A stretch of 15,801 nucleotides of DNA, from assembly GCA_030040175.1 (NCBI GenBank), contig JASHUF010000461.1:1-15801 (forward strand). The letters are read 5' to 3'. The translations under genes and the position numbers were made by a program. Below the pieces are notes generated by a model. That model was not told the origin of the DNA. It worked only from the letters and a program-made list of their open reading frames with translations, and did not search any database. This document shows positions 6,358 through 13,856 of the stretch, one piece after another; the first letter of the stretch is position 1, and every line of letters starts with the position of its first letter. The stretch comes from Acidobacteriaceae bacterium. Lineage in GTDB: Bacteria > Acidobacteriota > Terriglobia > Terriglobales > Acidobacteriaceae.

Positions 6358-7542
6358 TCAGCTCAGCCGCTCGAAGACGCCCGCCGCGCCCATCCCTCCG
6401 CCCACGCACATGGTCACCATTCCGTACCGGGCGCCCCGCGCTTTTAACTCCTGGAGAAGAGTTGCGGTCAGTTTGGCCCCCGTGCAGCCCAGCGGATGGC
6501 CCAGCGCAATCGCCCCGCCTTGCACATTCACCCGCTCCGGATCGAGCCCCAGCTCCCGCATCACCGCCAGCGACTGCGCGGCAAACGCCTCGTTGAGCTC
6601 GATCAGCTCGATGTCTTCGAGCTTCAACCCAGCCAGCTTCAGCGCTTTGGGGATGGCAAAGACCGGGCCCATGCCCATCTCTTCCGGCAGGCAGCCGGTC
6701 ACCGCGTAGGCAACCAGCCGCGCTATCGGCTCAATGCCCAGTTCCCGCGCCCGCACCGCGTCCATCACCACCGCCGCGGCCGCCCCGTCCGAGGTCTGCG
6801 ACGAGTTCCCCGCCGTCACCGATCCCTGCGCTGCAAATGCCGGCTTCAGCTTCGCCAAGGCCCCGGCCGAGGTGTCGGCCCGCGGCCCTTCATCGGCCGC
6901 GAAAATCGTCTCCGTCACCTCCGGCTTGCCCGCCTGCCGGCCCGGAACCGCGGTCGTCACCGGAACCGGAATCAGCTCGTCGTTAAACCGGCCCGCCGCC
7001 TGCGCGGCCAGAGCCTTCTGGTGGCTCTTGAGCGCAAACGCATCCTGGTCCTCGCGCGAAACCTTGTAGTGCCGCGCCACGCGTTCCGCCGTCAGCCCCA
7101 TCGTCAGCAGCGATGCCGGATAATGCTCCGCCATCCACGGATTGGGGCTGGGCTTTAACCCGCCCATCGGGATCAGGCTCATCGACTCCGTACCCCCGGC
7201 CACAATCACCCGCGCTCCTGCCGACCGCACCCGCTGGTCGGCCATGGCAATCGCCTCCAGGCCAGACGAGCACAGCCGGTTGACGGTCGCGCCCGGTATC
7301 TCCACCGGCAGCCTCGCGCGCAGAATCGCCCACCGGGCCACGTCCCACCCCTGCTCGCCCTCCGGCTGCGCGCAGCCCAGAATCACATCGTCGATCTCTG
7401 CCTCATCCAGGGCGCTCACCTTGTCCAAAGCCCCGCGCATCGCAGTTGCGGCCAGATCGTCGGGCCGCGTGGTCGCGAGAGCTCCCTTCGGCGCCCGTCC
7501 CACCGGCGTCCGCACCGCGCTCACGATCACCGCTTCCGCCAT
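6358..7542 (-). CDS. fadA: acetyl-CoA acyltransferase (thiolase)
   Basis: This is a thiolase of 394 residues, which cleaves 3-ketoacyl-CoA with CoA in the last step of beta-oxidation. The nucleophile cysteine is in [10 protein letters not shown] (Cys 91). The catalytic His is in [17 protein letters not shown] (His 349) and the second Cys in [13 protein letters not shown] (Cys 379). NEAFAAQ is also present. Start at the ATG at 7542: AGGGAGCGG lies just upstream. An in-frame TTG at 7560 would add six residues. The partner fadN lies upstream on the same strand, but four genes' worth of other sequence (toxin-antitoxin, an exported protein and a hairpin repeat) separates them, so co-transcription is not assured. 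A biosynthetic acetyl-CoA C-acetyltransferase is the main alternative; context favours degradation. Confidence 0.93.
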   Translation of the reverse strand: MAEAVIVSAVRTPVGRAPKGALATTRPDDLAATAMRGALDKVSALDEAEIDDVILGCAQPEGEQGWDVARWAILRARLPVEIPGATVNRLCSSGLEAIAMADQRVRSAGARVIVAGGTESMSLIPMGGLKPSPNPWMAEHYPASLLTMGLTAERVARHYKVSREDQDAFALKSHQKALAAQAAGRFNDELIPVPVTTAVPGRQAGKPEVTETIFAADEGPRADTSAGALAKLKPAFAAQGSVTAGNSSQTSDGAAAAVVMDAVRARELGIEPIARLVAYAVTGCLPEEMGMGPVFAIPKALKLAGLKLEDIELIELNEAFAAQSLAVMRELGLDPERVNVQGGAIALGHPLGCTGAKLTATLLQELKARGARYGMVTMCVGGGMGAAGVFERLS

Positions 7543-7564
7543 CTCCGCTCCCTTCGTCAACCCA

Positions 7565-7612
7565 ATGGGTGCCCCAGGTTCGGCGCATCTTTGTTTTTGC
7601 GCCTAACCTGGG
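7565..7612. repeat. GGGTGCCCC hairpin element upstream of fadA
   Basis: GGGTGCC precedes arm CCAGGTTCGGCGC (7574-7586), a 12-nt loop ATCTTTGTTTTT (7587-7598) and arm GCGCCTAACCTGG (7599-7611). Twelve of thirteen positions pair, with C against T at position 8, exactly as in the copy at 2519-2566. The two copies differ at arm positions 4, 5, 6 and 10, and each change is matched on the other arm. It sits between the small exported-protein gene and fadA, where it could affect transcription or mRNA stability. Confidence 0.8.
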
Positions 7613-7656
7613 TAATACGAACCCGTCAACCGCTAACTCGCTGACCTGATGACTCC

Positions 7657-8274
7657 CTAATCCCCCGTCCCCACCACCACCCATAAATTGCCCGAGTAGT
7701 AGTGGTACACCGTCGTCTGGTCAATCACCGTTTCGGCCAGCGCATCGTGATCCAGCCGCGGCGGAAGCTTCCGCATCCCCGCCTGCGCCTCGCGCACCTG
7801 CTCCGGCGTCGCTGCATCGATGCCCCAGTCGAACCCCAGCACCCCCGCACCGCCGTGCGCTTCCAGCCGTTCCGTCTCCGGGGCCGACGCCAGCACCACT
7901 GGCTCCGCGCGGTTGGCGAAGAACACCAGCAGCGAAACCGTTCCTTTCACCGAGCACAGTACCGCCCAGTCCTTTGAACCGGCGCGCTCCAGGCTGGCCT
8001 CCACCACGTTCTCCGGCGCGTGCGCCTCATAGGTTTGAGGAATCAGACAGCCTCTACGATTCAATTCAGCCTGCACTGCCACCGGAAGTTGCGGAAACGA
8101 GCTCACCGGCAGGTGCCGGACCAGGTACGGCACTGCGCGCCCGTTCGCGATAATTTGTCCGCTGGTTGTGAAAGGATTCGCAGCCGGAAGCGGGACCTGC
8201 TGGCTCAACGCCTGGAGAATTGTCAAGCCCGCTCCGACGGTCCACGGCCAAGCGGCCATCCATCCATCGCGCAT
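7657..8274 (-). CDS. hypothetical exported protein
   Basis: I do not recognise this 205-residue protein. An N-terminal hydrophobic stretch (about residues 7-24, WPWTVGAGLTILQALSQ) suggests secretion or membrane anchoring. The middle contains a probable beta-rich region (DWAVLCSVKGTVSLLVFFANRAEPVVLASAPETERLE). The end is HDALAETVIDQTTVYHYYSGNLWVVVGTGD. The ATG at 8274 has AGG eight bases upstream and begins five bases after the toxin stop, so it could be read from the toxin-antitoxin transcript. It shares no visible feature with toxins or antitoxins and may be the original neighbour of fadA. Function unknown. Confidence 0.75.
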   Translation of the reverse strand: MRDGWMAAWPWTVGAGLTILQALSQQVPLPAANPFTTSGQIIANGRAVPYLVRHLPVSSFPQLPVAVQAELNRRGCLIPQTYEAHAPENVVEASLERAGSKDWAVLCSVKGTVSLLVFFANRAEPVVLASAPETERLEAHGGAGVLGFDWGIDAATPEQVREAQAGMRKLPPRLDHDALAETVIDQTTVYHYYSGNLWVVVGTGD

Positions 8275-8279
8275 AGCGC

Positions 8280-8615
8280 CTACTTCAAATGCAAGCCTAA
8301 CTGCACGGCTATGGCGGTTTCCACTCTCGCCATATCTTCAGGAAGCAGCATGTCGAGCCGCTTGCCAAAGCGCAGCTTACTTGCCGTCGTCAACTGGTCG
8401 GCCATTGCCTTTCGATTTTCGCCCCTTACCTTCACGAGGGCTTCGCCTGGGTAAATGCGGTCGGTTCTCGACGTGATGGGAACCACCTGTACCCTGTTTA
8501 GTGCTGAATTGGCCGCATTATTCGATACCACGATTGCCGGCCGGTTCTTCTGGATTTCGCCGCCCACGGCTGGATCAAAATTCACCCAGTAGACTCCGCC
8601 TCGTTCAATAGGCAT
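8280..8615 (-). CDS. mazF: MazF/PemK-type toxin (mRNA interferase)
   Basis: MazF toxins are ribonucleases that cleave mRNA at short sites and are held inactive by a cognate antitoxin. The 111-residue product has normal length and the family's signature: RGGVYWVNFDPAVGGEIQKNRPAIVVS (about residues 5-31, with the key Arg at 25), VQVVPITSRTDRIYPGE with the conserved Thr/Ser pair near 48-49, and the late MADQLTTASKLRFG segment before a C-terminal helix. Its ATG lies inside the antitoxin gene; they overlap by 11 bases (ATGCCTATTGA), so translation is coupled. All catalytic positions I can judge are intact, so it is likely active. Confidence 0.92.
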   Translation of the reverse strand: MPIERGGVYWVNFDPAVGGEIQKNRPAIVVSNNAANSALNRVQVVPITSRTDRIYPGEALVKVRGENRKAMADQLTTASKLRFGKRLDMLLPEDMARVETAIAVQLGLHLK

Positions 8616-8973
8616 CGCCGATCAACCCCTCCGTCCATTCTTCGGCCTCAGTCTCTCTCTCCCGGTCTGCCGCCATCTCTTTGTACCCTTCGGCTAACAT
8701 CTCCTGGCGGTCTCTTCCCAGCTCTTCAGCCGCATCCAAAACCTCGGATTCAAGCTCATGAGGCAGAATGAACCAGGCCGGATTCCCGCGTACCTGCGGC
8801 AACCCTTTGCTGCTCTCCGAATCGCCGTTCCATCGAATACCGACAGCGGTTTCGCCTTCCCATCGCAAACGAACGACCGACCAGCTTCGCTCAACGGGAC
8901 CGGAATCATAAACGACCTCAATGGATTCCACCTTGTCTTTCGGAGAAAGCACGTTTCGGGGATCATGGTACAT
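8605..8973 (-). CDS. probable antitoxin with atypical N-terminal domain
   Basis: This 122-residue protein precedes and overlaps mazF, the normal antitoxin position. Its C-terminal part, EMLAEGYKEMAADRERETEAEEW (about residues 91-113), is an acidic amphipathic segment like the toxin-binding tails of MazE-like and ribbon-helix-helix antitoxins. The first 70 residues are not a recognisable AbrB or ribbon-helix-helix domain. They read as a compact beta-rich domain with SWSVVRLRWEGETAVGIRWNG and GLPQVRGNPAWFILP. I recall a similar GIRWNG domain in uncharacterised proteins, but cannot confirm it. The start ATG at 8973 follows GGGAGG, which sits in a small GGGAG/CTCCC inverted repeat. Whether the N-terminal domain binds the upstream palindrome is open. 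Confidence 0.8.
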   Translation of the reverse strand: MYHDPRNVLSPKDKVESIEVVYDSGPVERSWSVVRLRWEGETAVGIRWNGDSESSKGLPQVRGNPAWFILPHELESEVLDAAEELGRDRQEMLAEGYKEMAADRERETEAEEWTEGLIGDAY

Positions 8974-8990
8974 GGGAGCCTCCCGAAACC

Positions 8991-9019
8991 ATCTTCGCGC
9001 ACATACGTACGTATGTCAA
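8991..9019 (-). promoter_or_regulatory. putative promoter of the toxin-antitoxin operon
   Basis: Minus-strand TTGACA (9019-9014), a perfect -35 consensus, is followed after 17 bases by GAAGAT (8996-8991), a weak -10 that keeps the conserved A, A and T. The -35 box overlaps the fadN stop codon, so the operon carries its own promoter at the end of the upstream gene. The antitoxin ATG lies about 18 bases past the -10. Confidence 0.55.
9001..9016. promoter_or_regulatory. perfect 16-bp palindrome, probable operator
   Basis: ACATACGTACGTATGT is identical on both strands. It lies almost wholly in the spacer between the -35 and -10 boxes of the toxin-antitoxin promoter and 27 bases upstream of the antitoxin start. 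Toxin-antitoxin operons are usually autorepressed at such sites, so it is a strong operator candidate. It also touches the first base of the fadN stop codon. Confidence 0.65.
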
Positions 9020-11502
9020 TTCCTCAACGGCTTTCCCGTCTTCAGCGTAAACGCGATCCGCTCCTGCGTCTTGCGCTCGCCGCAGAGTGAAAGAAACGCC
9101 TCCCGCTCAAGGCCGAGCAGGTACTGTTCCGTCAACGGCGCACCCGCCGTCACCCGCCCGCCGGCCAGGATGTACGCAATCCACTGCGCCACCTTCTGGT
9201 CGTGTTCGCTCGCGTAGCCCGCTTCGCCCATCAGAAAGATGCCCGCCTCCATCGCGCCCAGCGCGGCCATCCCCGGCGCCGGAATCCCCGCGCGCGGCAC
9301 TGGCGCCGCATAGCCGGCCTCGGCCAGCGCCGCAGCTGCGGCCTTCGCATCCAAAAGCAGTCGCTCGCGGTTCATCGTGATCCGGTCCGCCTCATCAAAC
9401 AATCCCAGCGCGCGCGCCTCCGCTGCCGAGGTCGACACCTTCGCCATCGCCATGGTCTCCAGCGTCCGCCTCAGCGCCGTCTGCACCTCAGCCGACTGCG
9501 CAAACTTCGACGCCGGCTCGCCCCACCCGCCTTTTTGATCCGGAGGCGCCAGCTCGGCCGCCGCATCGAGCGCGCGCAGCAGCATCTCCTTTGTTCCGCC
9601 GCCCGCCGGAACCAGCCCCACCCCCGCCTCCACCAACCCGATATACGTCTCCGCAAACGCCTGCCGCCGCGCCGCGTGGAGGCAGATCTCCGCGCCCCCG
9701 CCCAGCGCCATTCCAAACGGCGCCGCCACCACCGGCCGCGGGCAGAACTTGATGGCCGCCGTCATCCGCTGAAAGTTGCGGATGATCGCTTCGAGCTCCT
9801 CCCACTCGCCCTCCTGTGCAATCAGCAGAAGCTGCATCAGGTTTGCGCCCACGCTGAAGTGCTCGCGGTCGCCCGCGATCACAAACCCGGCAAAGTCCCG
9901 CACCGCATCCGACCCCGGATCGAGCACCGCCGAAATCATCTGCAGCACGTCGCCGCCGATCGCGTTCTTGAGCGAGTGCAGCTCGATGCACGCGATCCCG
10001 TCGCCCAGATCCACCAGCGACGCGCCCGGATTCGTCTTCACCACCCCATGCGCACGCCGGAAATCCTTGACGCGCGCGTGTCCCGGCGTCTCCGCTACCG
10101 GCTCGGGCAATCCCGTAGCCGGCTGAAAGCACGCGTGTCCGCCGTCCGTGTACCAGCTCGTCTGCCCTGCTTTGAGCAGAAACTCCGCCCGCCCGCTCGG
10201 CTCGATCCCCAGCTCCTGCATGCGCGCCACCGTCGCGCCCACGCCCGCGGCATCCCACATCTCAAAGGGCCCCAGCTCCCAGTTGAACCCCGCGCGCATC
10301 GCCCGGTCGATCGAAACCGCATCCGCGGCCACTTCCCCAATCCGCTCCGCCGCGTAATTCCAAAGCGCGGAAAGAAACGGCCACAAAAACGCCGCCGCCT
10401 TGTCTTTTTTCGGATCGTTCTTGAGCAGCAGCCGCAATCGCTCACCGGCTGTCTCCGCACTCTTCGCCATCGTGAGCGCCGGCAGCGCCGCCTTCGTCAT
10501 CGGTTTATAGGCGAAGGTCTTCACGTCGAGCACGCTGCGCTCGTCCTTCCCGTCCGCGCCGCGCGTCTTCTTGTAGAATCCCCCTCCCGTCTTGTCGCCG
10601 AGCCAGCCGCGCTTGAGCATCTCGTCGAGCACTGCGGCAAACTCGCCCTCCGGCACACCCTCAGGAAAATTCTTCGCCACGTGCGCCAGCACATCGAGGC
10701 CCACCAGGTCCGCGAGGCGAAAGGTCCCTGTCCGCGGCCATCCCAGCGCCGGGCCGGTGAGCGCATCCACTTCTTCAATTGTGAGTCCCTGCTCCAGCAT
10801 CAGGTTCGCCGCCGTAAACATCACCGCAATCCCGATGCGGTTGGCAATGAAGTTCGGCGTGTCGCAGGCGAATACGACTTCCTTGCCCAGGATGCGGTCG
10901 GCGAAGGAAGCAAACGACGCCACAACCTCCGCATCCGATTCTTCAGTCGGAATCACCTCGAGCAGCCGCATATACCGCGGCGGATTGAAAAAGTGCGCGC
11001 CGAAAAATCGCTCGCGGTGTGAAGCAAGCGCGGCGCCGATTTTCCTCACCGGCAGCCCCGACGTGTTGGTGGTCAGAATCGCGTGCTTTTTGAGGTGCGG
11101 CGTCACGCGCTGCAGCAGCGCCGTCTTGATCTCGAGATTCTCCGCTACCGCCTCGATTACCCAGTCGCAATCTTTGAGCGCCGGCAAGTCGCGATCGAAA
11201 TCCCCCGGCGTAATCATCGTGGCAAGCTGCGGCTCAAAGAACGCAGCCGGCTTCGCCGCGAGCAGCGCGGCGATCGCCGCCTTGGCCAACGGCTCCGCCG
11301 TCTCACTTTTTGGAGGAAGGTCGAGCAGCAGGACGGGAATGCCCGCATTCGCCAGGTGCGCGGCCAGGCGCGCGCCCATCGTCCCCGCGCCCAGCACCGC
11401 GGCACTCCGGACGAGGAATGGATGCGCTGGCAGCGGCCGCCCCGGCTGCGGCTTTGCGCCCGCCGTGGGCGTGGCAGATTCGGCTTTCATCGCAGTTGCC
11501 AT
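9016..11502 (-). CDS. fadN: FadN-type 3-hydroxyacyl-CoA dehydrogenase / enoyl-CoA hydratase
   Basis: This 828-residue bifunctional enzyme hydrates 2-enoyl-CoA and oxidises the 3-hydroxyacyl-CoA with NAD during beta-oxidation. Domain order is dehydrogenase first, hydratase second, as in Bacillus FadN and opposite to E. coli FadB. The NAD site VLGAGTMG is at about 36-43, HFFNPPRYMRLLEV near 170-183, and TPNFIANRIG near 215-224; the dehydrogenase C-terminal domain covers about 225-460. The hydratase domain (about 490-720) has the oxyanion region HFSVGANL near 548-555 and both expected glutamates, in GGGAEICL (605) and LVEAGVGLVP (625). GGGAAGG-type binding site GGGAAGG lies five bases before the ATG. 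The stop codon is embedded in the next operon's promoter. The partner thiolase follows about 1.5 kb downstream. Confidence 0.94.
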   Translation of the reverse strand: MATAMKAESATPTAGAKPQPGRPLPAHPFLVRSAAVLGAGTMGARLAAHLANAGIPVLLLDLPPKSETAEPLAKAAIAALLAAKPAAFFEPQLATMITPGDFDRDLPALKDCDWVIEAVAENLEIKTALLQRVTPHLKKHAILTTNTSGLPVRKIGAALASHRERFFGAHFFNPPRYMRLLEVIPTEESDAEVVASFASFADRILGKEVVFACDTPNFIANRIGIAVMFTAANLMLEQGLTIEEVDALTGPALGWPRTGTFRLADLVGLDVLAHVAKNFPEGVPEGEFAAVLDEMLKRGWLGDKTGGGFYKKTRGADGKDERSVLDVKTFAYKPMTKAALPALTMAKSAETAGERLRLLLKNDPKKDKAAAFLWPFLSALWNYAAERIGEVAADAVSIDRAMRAGFNWELGPFEMWDAAGVGATVARMQELGIEPSGRAEFLLKAGQTSWYTDGGHACFQPATGLPEPVAETPGHARVKDFRRAHGVVKTNPGASLVDLGDGIACIELHSLKNAIGGDVLQMISAVLDPGSDAVRDFAGFVIAGDREHFSVGANLMQLLLIAQEGEWEELEAIIRNFQRMTAAIKFCPRPVVAAPFGMALGGGAEICLHAARRQAFAETYIGLVEAGVGLVPAGGGTKEMLLRALDAAAELAPPDQKGGWGEPASKFAQSAEVQTALRRTLETMAMAKVSTSAAEARALGLFDEADRITMNRERLLLDAKAAAAALAEAGYAAPVPRAGIPAPGMAALGAMEAGIFLMGEAGYASEHDQKVAQWIAYILAGGRVTAGAPLTEQYLLGLEREAFLSLCGERKTQERIAFTLKTGKPLRN

Positions 11503-11812
11503 CCGGGCCTTCCCGGCGCGCTGGCAGCGGTATGAGCGCCCGCGCAGCCGCTCGCAGCATACGGAAGTTCATCGCAGCCGGTCAAGACAATGCACTCTCC
11601 TGCCGGGCCGGCCCGCTCCGCGCCTCATCGCCTTCGGCTCCGCCCTGCCCGGCTTGCCGACCCGCTCCTCGGCACGTGCGCCACCGTCTTTGCTGCTGCG
11701 AGAATCGCATGTTCTTCCAAGACGCCACACCGGTCTCCGGCACGGAACCGGAGCCGGACTCCATGCTTCCGCCTCCACCCCGGTCCTGCTAAACTTGTCT
11801 GTGTCGTTGCGC
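11503..11812. other. intergenic region between divergent fadN and tRNA-Val
   Basis: This 310-bp gap holds a promoter-like site for fadN (11556-11585, listed separately). A TAAACT -10-like hexamer (11790-11795) lies 18 bases before the tRNA with only a poor -35; the same hexamer is used in the rpsT promoter. An imperfect hairpin CTCCGG/CCGGAG (11735-11753) is also present. Open frames here have no coding features I can support. Confidence 0.5.
11556..11585 (-). promoter_or_regulatory. putative fadN promoter
   Basis: Minus-strand TTGACC (11585-11580) and TATGCT (11561-11556) are 18 bases apart, matching consensus at five and four of six positions. Transcription would start near 11549, about 47 bases before the fadN ATG. 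No FadR- or other regulator-type palindrome was evident next to it. Confidence 0.45.
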
Positions 11813-11889
11813 AGGCGCGTAGCTCAGTTGGTTAGAGCGCTTCCTTGACACGGAAGAGGTCGCTGGTTCGAATCCAGTCGTGCCTACCA
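11813..11889 (+). tRNA. tRNA-Val (anticodon GAC)
   Basis: A full cloverleaf can be folded by eye. Acceptor AGGCGCG pairs with CGTGCCT (one G-T pair). D arm GCTC/GAGC encloses AGTTGGTTA. Anticodon stem CTTCC/GGAAG encloses TTGACAC, giving anticodon GAC for valine GUC/GUU codons. T arm GCTGG/CCAGT contains the TTCGAAT loop, closing with one weaker pair. CCA is encoded (11887-11889). The gene is 77 nt and has no tRNA neighbours. I saw no duplicate of its 3' end in the window, so it is not marked as an integration site. Confidence 0.97.
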
Positions 11890-12054
11890 TTTTTTCAGCT
11901 GCTGAGAATGCGGTTCCGGGCCCCGCAGCCCTCCCACCCAAAATGCCGCGCCTGGACCATCGGCGGCAAGCGCGCCAAGCGCTGCTGGCGTTGGTAAGGG
12001 CTGTTTGCGTGCTGTGGCGCACTTAGAGGAAGCGCAGGCAAAACCCGCCCGGGT

Positions 12055-13461
12055 TTAAGCGACCTTCCTCATCGGTAAGCCGTGCCGCAACTTCTGGAAG
12101 TAGCAGATTTCCACCAGCGTAGGCCATAACTCAAGCGTGGATTTGATGACCGCGATCGCATCGTCAACGATGCGGGTCAGGTTGTGCTGGAAGAAATCCG
12201 GCTCAAACCCGTAGAAGGCTTTCTCCAGATTCGCGGCGAACATGCGCAGCGAATCGATGCGCTGCGGGGACTTGGCATTCTCAGCCGCCCACACCGCTCT
12301 GCGATGAAGGTTGACGATCTTCGCCAGAATCTCCTCCGCGTCCTGAGTGGAAACCCCTCCCGAGTAGTCGAAGCAGATGCCCAGCTCATCGCACGAGGTC
12401 AGGGAGGAATGGATCTTTTTCTTGAGAAGATTCGCAATCTCCTCGTTGAGGATCTCCGAGGCGGGAGGATTGCGCATGTAATTGCTCTTGGTGTGATTTT
12501 GCGCCGCGTCCACGTGAGCGGCCACCATCTTCCTCTGCCGGATCCAGAGCCGGTAAATGTAATCCTCGAATCGCAAGCGCGTGGGAAAGAATGGCGGCAG
12601 ACCGAAAGTGTTGTCGTATCCGGCCACGCCGCAATCGATTCTCCAATTGAATTTGGTGATCACCGGCCGAAAGTTGACCAGAACGTAAAGATCGTTCAGA
12701 ATCTCCGGATTTGTCTGGTCTTCGTCGCGGAGAAACATCTCAATGAAGTCGATGGCGTCGATGTCGTTGGTCCCGGAGCGAAAGGTCTGCGCGATCTTCA
12801 CCACCGCATCTTCCTCCACCGGGCCGCGCTGAAGAATAATCGAATTCTCCGTGGCAAAGCCCTTGGTGGAGTTGGTCTCCAGGTCCATGGCCGAGTCGAT
12901 GAGCGTTTCACCGCGCTCGTAATTCTCAGGAACCTCCGAAGCCGGCTTGCCCAGGACATCGAGAAAGGCCGACATGATGTCGAACGATTTCCGCACGCAA
13001 CCGTTCTGGCTGATTTTGTGCAGGCGCCCGCGGCTGACTTCGTTCTCTTCGAGCGACTCGGGACTGTCTTCCATCAGCGAATAAGGCCGCATGTCGTCGT
13101 CGGAGCTGATCATGAGGCCGCCGAGAGAGTACATCAGGGTGAAGTTCCGGTTTCCGCCGTAGCTCGGCCGGAAGATGTTCTTCACCAGCGGCTCCAGCCG
13201 GCCGTTGCGCAGGCGCGAATTGATGTATTCGATGAACTGCTCTTTCTCCCGCGGCCCAACGTAATACAGGTCGGAGCGGGTTCGTATCTGCTCCAGCAGG
13301 GGTAGATACTTTTCCACGTTGGCCTGCGTGGAATCGTCGAAAACGATCATCTGCACGGAATGGCCGTTCTTGCGGAAGTGTTCATCGTACTCGTGCGCTG
13401 TGGCTCCAACGTCGCGCAAGCGGTGTGTCGGTATGACAAAATACGGTTCGGACTCTCTCAT
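12055..13461 (-). CDS. glycosyltransferase-like protein (GT-A fold candidate)
   Basis: This 468-residue protein looks like an unusual family-2-type glycosyltransferase. It begins with a strand and loop EPYFVIPTHRLRDVGATAHEY, then VQMIVFDDST (about 36-45), and later GGNRNFTLMYSLGGLMISSDDDMRP with Asp triad 121-123, the expected place of the DxD metal/nucleotide-sugar motif. RLRFEDYIYRLWIRQ further on resembles the ED-containing acceptor-side segment of such enzymes. The C-terminal 150 residues are mainly helical and I do not recognise them. AAGAAGG lies four bases before the ATG. No other sugar-polymer genes are nearby; the broken small gene just upstream is on the same strand. Donor and acceptor are unknown, and the glycosyltransferase call rests on motifs only. 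Confidence 0.6.
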   Translation of the reverse strand: MRESEPYFVIPTHRLRDVGATAHEYDEHFRKNGHSVQMIVFDDSTQANVEKYLPLLEQIRTRSDLYYVGPREKEQFIEYINSRLRNGRLEPLVKNIFRPSYGGNRNFTLMYSLGGLMISSDDDMRPYSLMEDSPESLEENEVSRGRLHKISQNGCVRKSFDIMSAFLDVLGKPASEVPENYERGETLIDSAMDLETNSTKGFATENSIILQRGPVEEDAVVKIAQTFRSGTNDIDAIDFIEMFLRDEDQTNPEILNDLYVLVNFRPVITKFNWRIDCGVAGYDNTFGLPPFFPTRLRFEDYIYRLWIRQRKMVAAHVDAAQNHTKSNYMRNPPASEILNEEIANLLKKKIHSSLTSCDELGICFDYSGGVSTQDAEEILAKIVNLHRRAVWAAENAKSPQRIDSLRMFAANLEKAFYGFEPDFFQHNLTRIVDDAIAVIKSTLELWPTLVEICYFQKLRHGLPMRKVA

Positions 13462-13503
13462 AAGGCCTTCTTACTCAACTCCAATCCTCTTGTCTTGTCG
13501 TGT

Positions 13504-13856
13504 TCATCGATGGCGCGCATGGCTGAGGCCGTATCCGCGCAGCGCACGCGAGCCCCTGCGGCTCGAACCTCGGCATGCCGTCCTTCGCAGGAGAACCGCG
13601 GCCGGGACGCGCACGACGCCGGGCGCGGAGAGCGCGCATTGCAGGCTGCCGGCTTCCGGAACGCGCGCGTCCTCCACCGATTCGAATGTGCGGCGGAAGA
13701 ATGCGTCGTCGAGGATGTAGCGCTCACCGCCCTCTCCGCATACAACCCACTCCTTCGCCGCACATTGATAAACCCGAGATCGGTGGCGATGGTCTTGGTT
13801 TCAACCGACTGCACGGCGTCCACGAGAAAATGCCTGGAAGTGCGATAAGTGCCCAT
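13504..13856 (-). pseudogene. frameshifted small gene (PGDYG-like)
   Basis: An ATG at 13856, preceded by AAGGAG at good spacing, opens MGTYRTSRHFLVDAVQSVETKTIATDLGFINV. At about 13756 the plausible coding continues in a different frame as AAKEWVVCGEGGERYILDD, then AFFRRTFESVEDARV, and runs to a TGA at 13504. Joined, the two parts look like a small single-domain protein of the type with W-V-V..G.GERY.L.D..F..T(Y/F)E, which I associate with the PGDYG group; that family name is a guess. One missing base would explain the break, whether a real mutation or a sequencing error. The unshifted frame stays open to 13458 but its later part is Ser/Arg/Ala-rich without protein character. It would be read just before the glycosyltransferase-like gene. 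Confidence 0.5.

Noticed and set aside
9202..11022. 606-codon plus-strand open frame opposite fadN
   Set aside because: Arg/His/Pro-rich with no domain features; it is the expected shadow of a high-G+C gene on the other strand.
11569..11778. Short minus-strand frames upstream of fadN
   Set aside because: Arg/Ala/Gly-rich composition and no start signals; they cross no conserved feature.
11870..11889. tRNA-Val 3' end as an integration (att) site
   Set aside because: No second copy of the tRNA end and no integrase gene in the window.
11789..12022. 77-codon minus-strand frame containing MVGTTGFEPATSSVSRKRSN
   Set aside because: It is the antisense translation of tRNA-Val, a known type of false protein prediction.
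12184..13305. 373-codon plus-strand frame opposite the glycosyltransferase-like gene
   Set aside because: No ribosome binding site or motif; the minus-strand frame has the DDD motif, a good start and a more protein-like composition.
13750..13775. Programmed -1 frameshift at GGGTTTA
   Set aside because: The heptamer is in the wrong phase for the shift needed, so a plain one-base indel is the simpler explanation.
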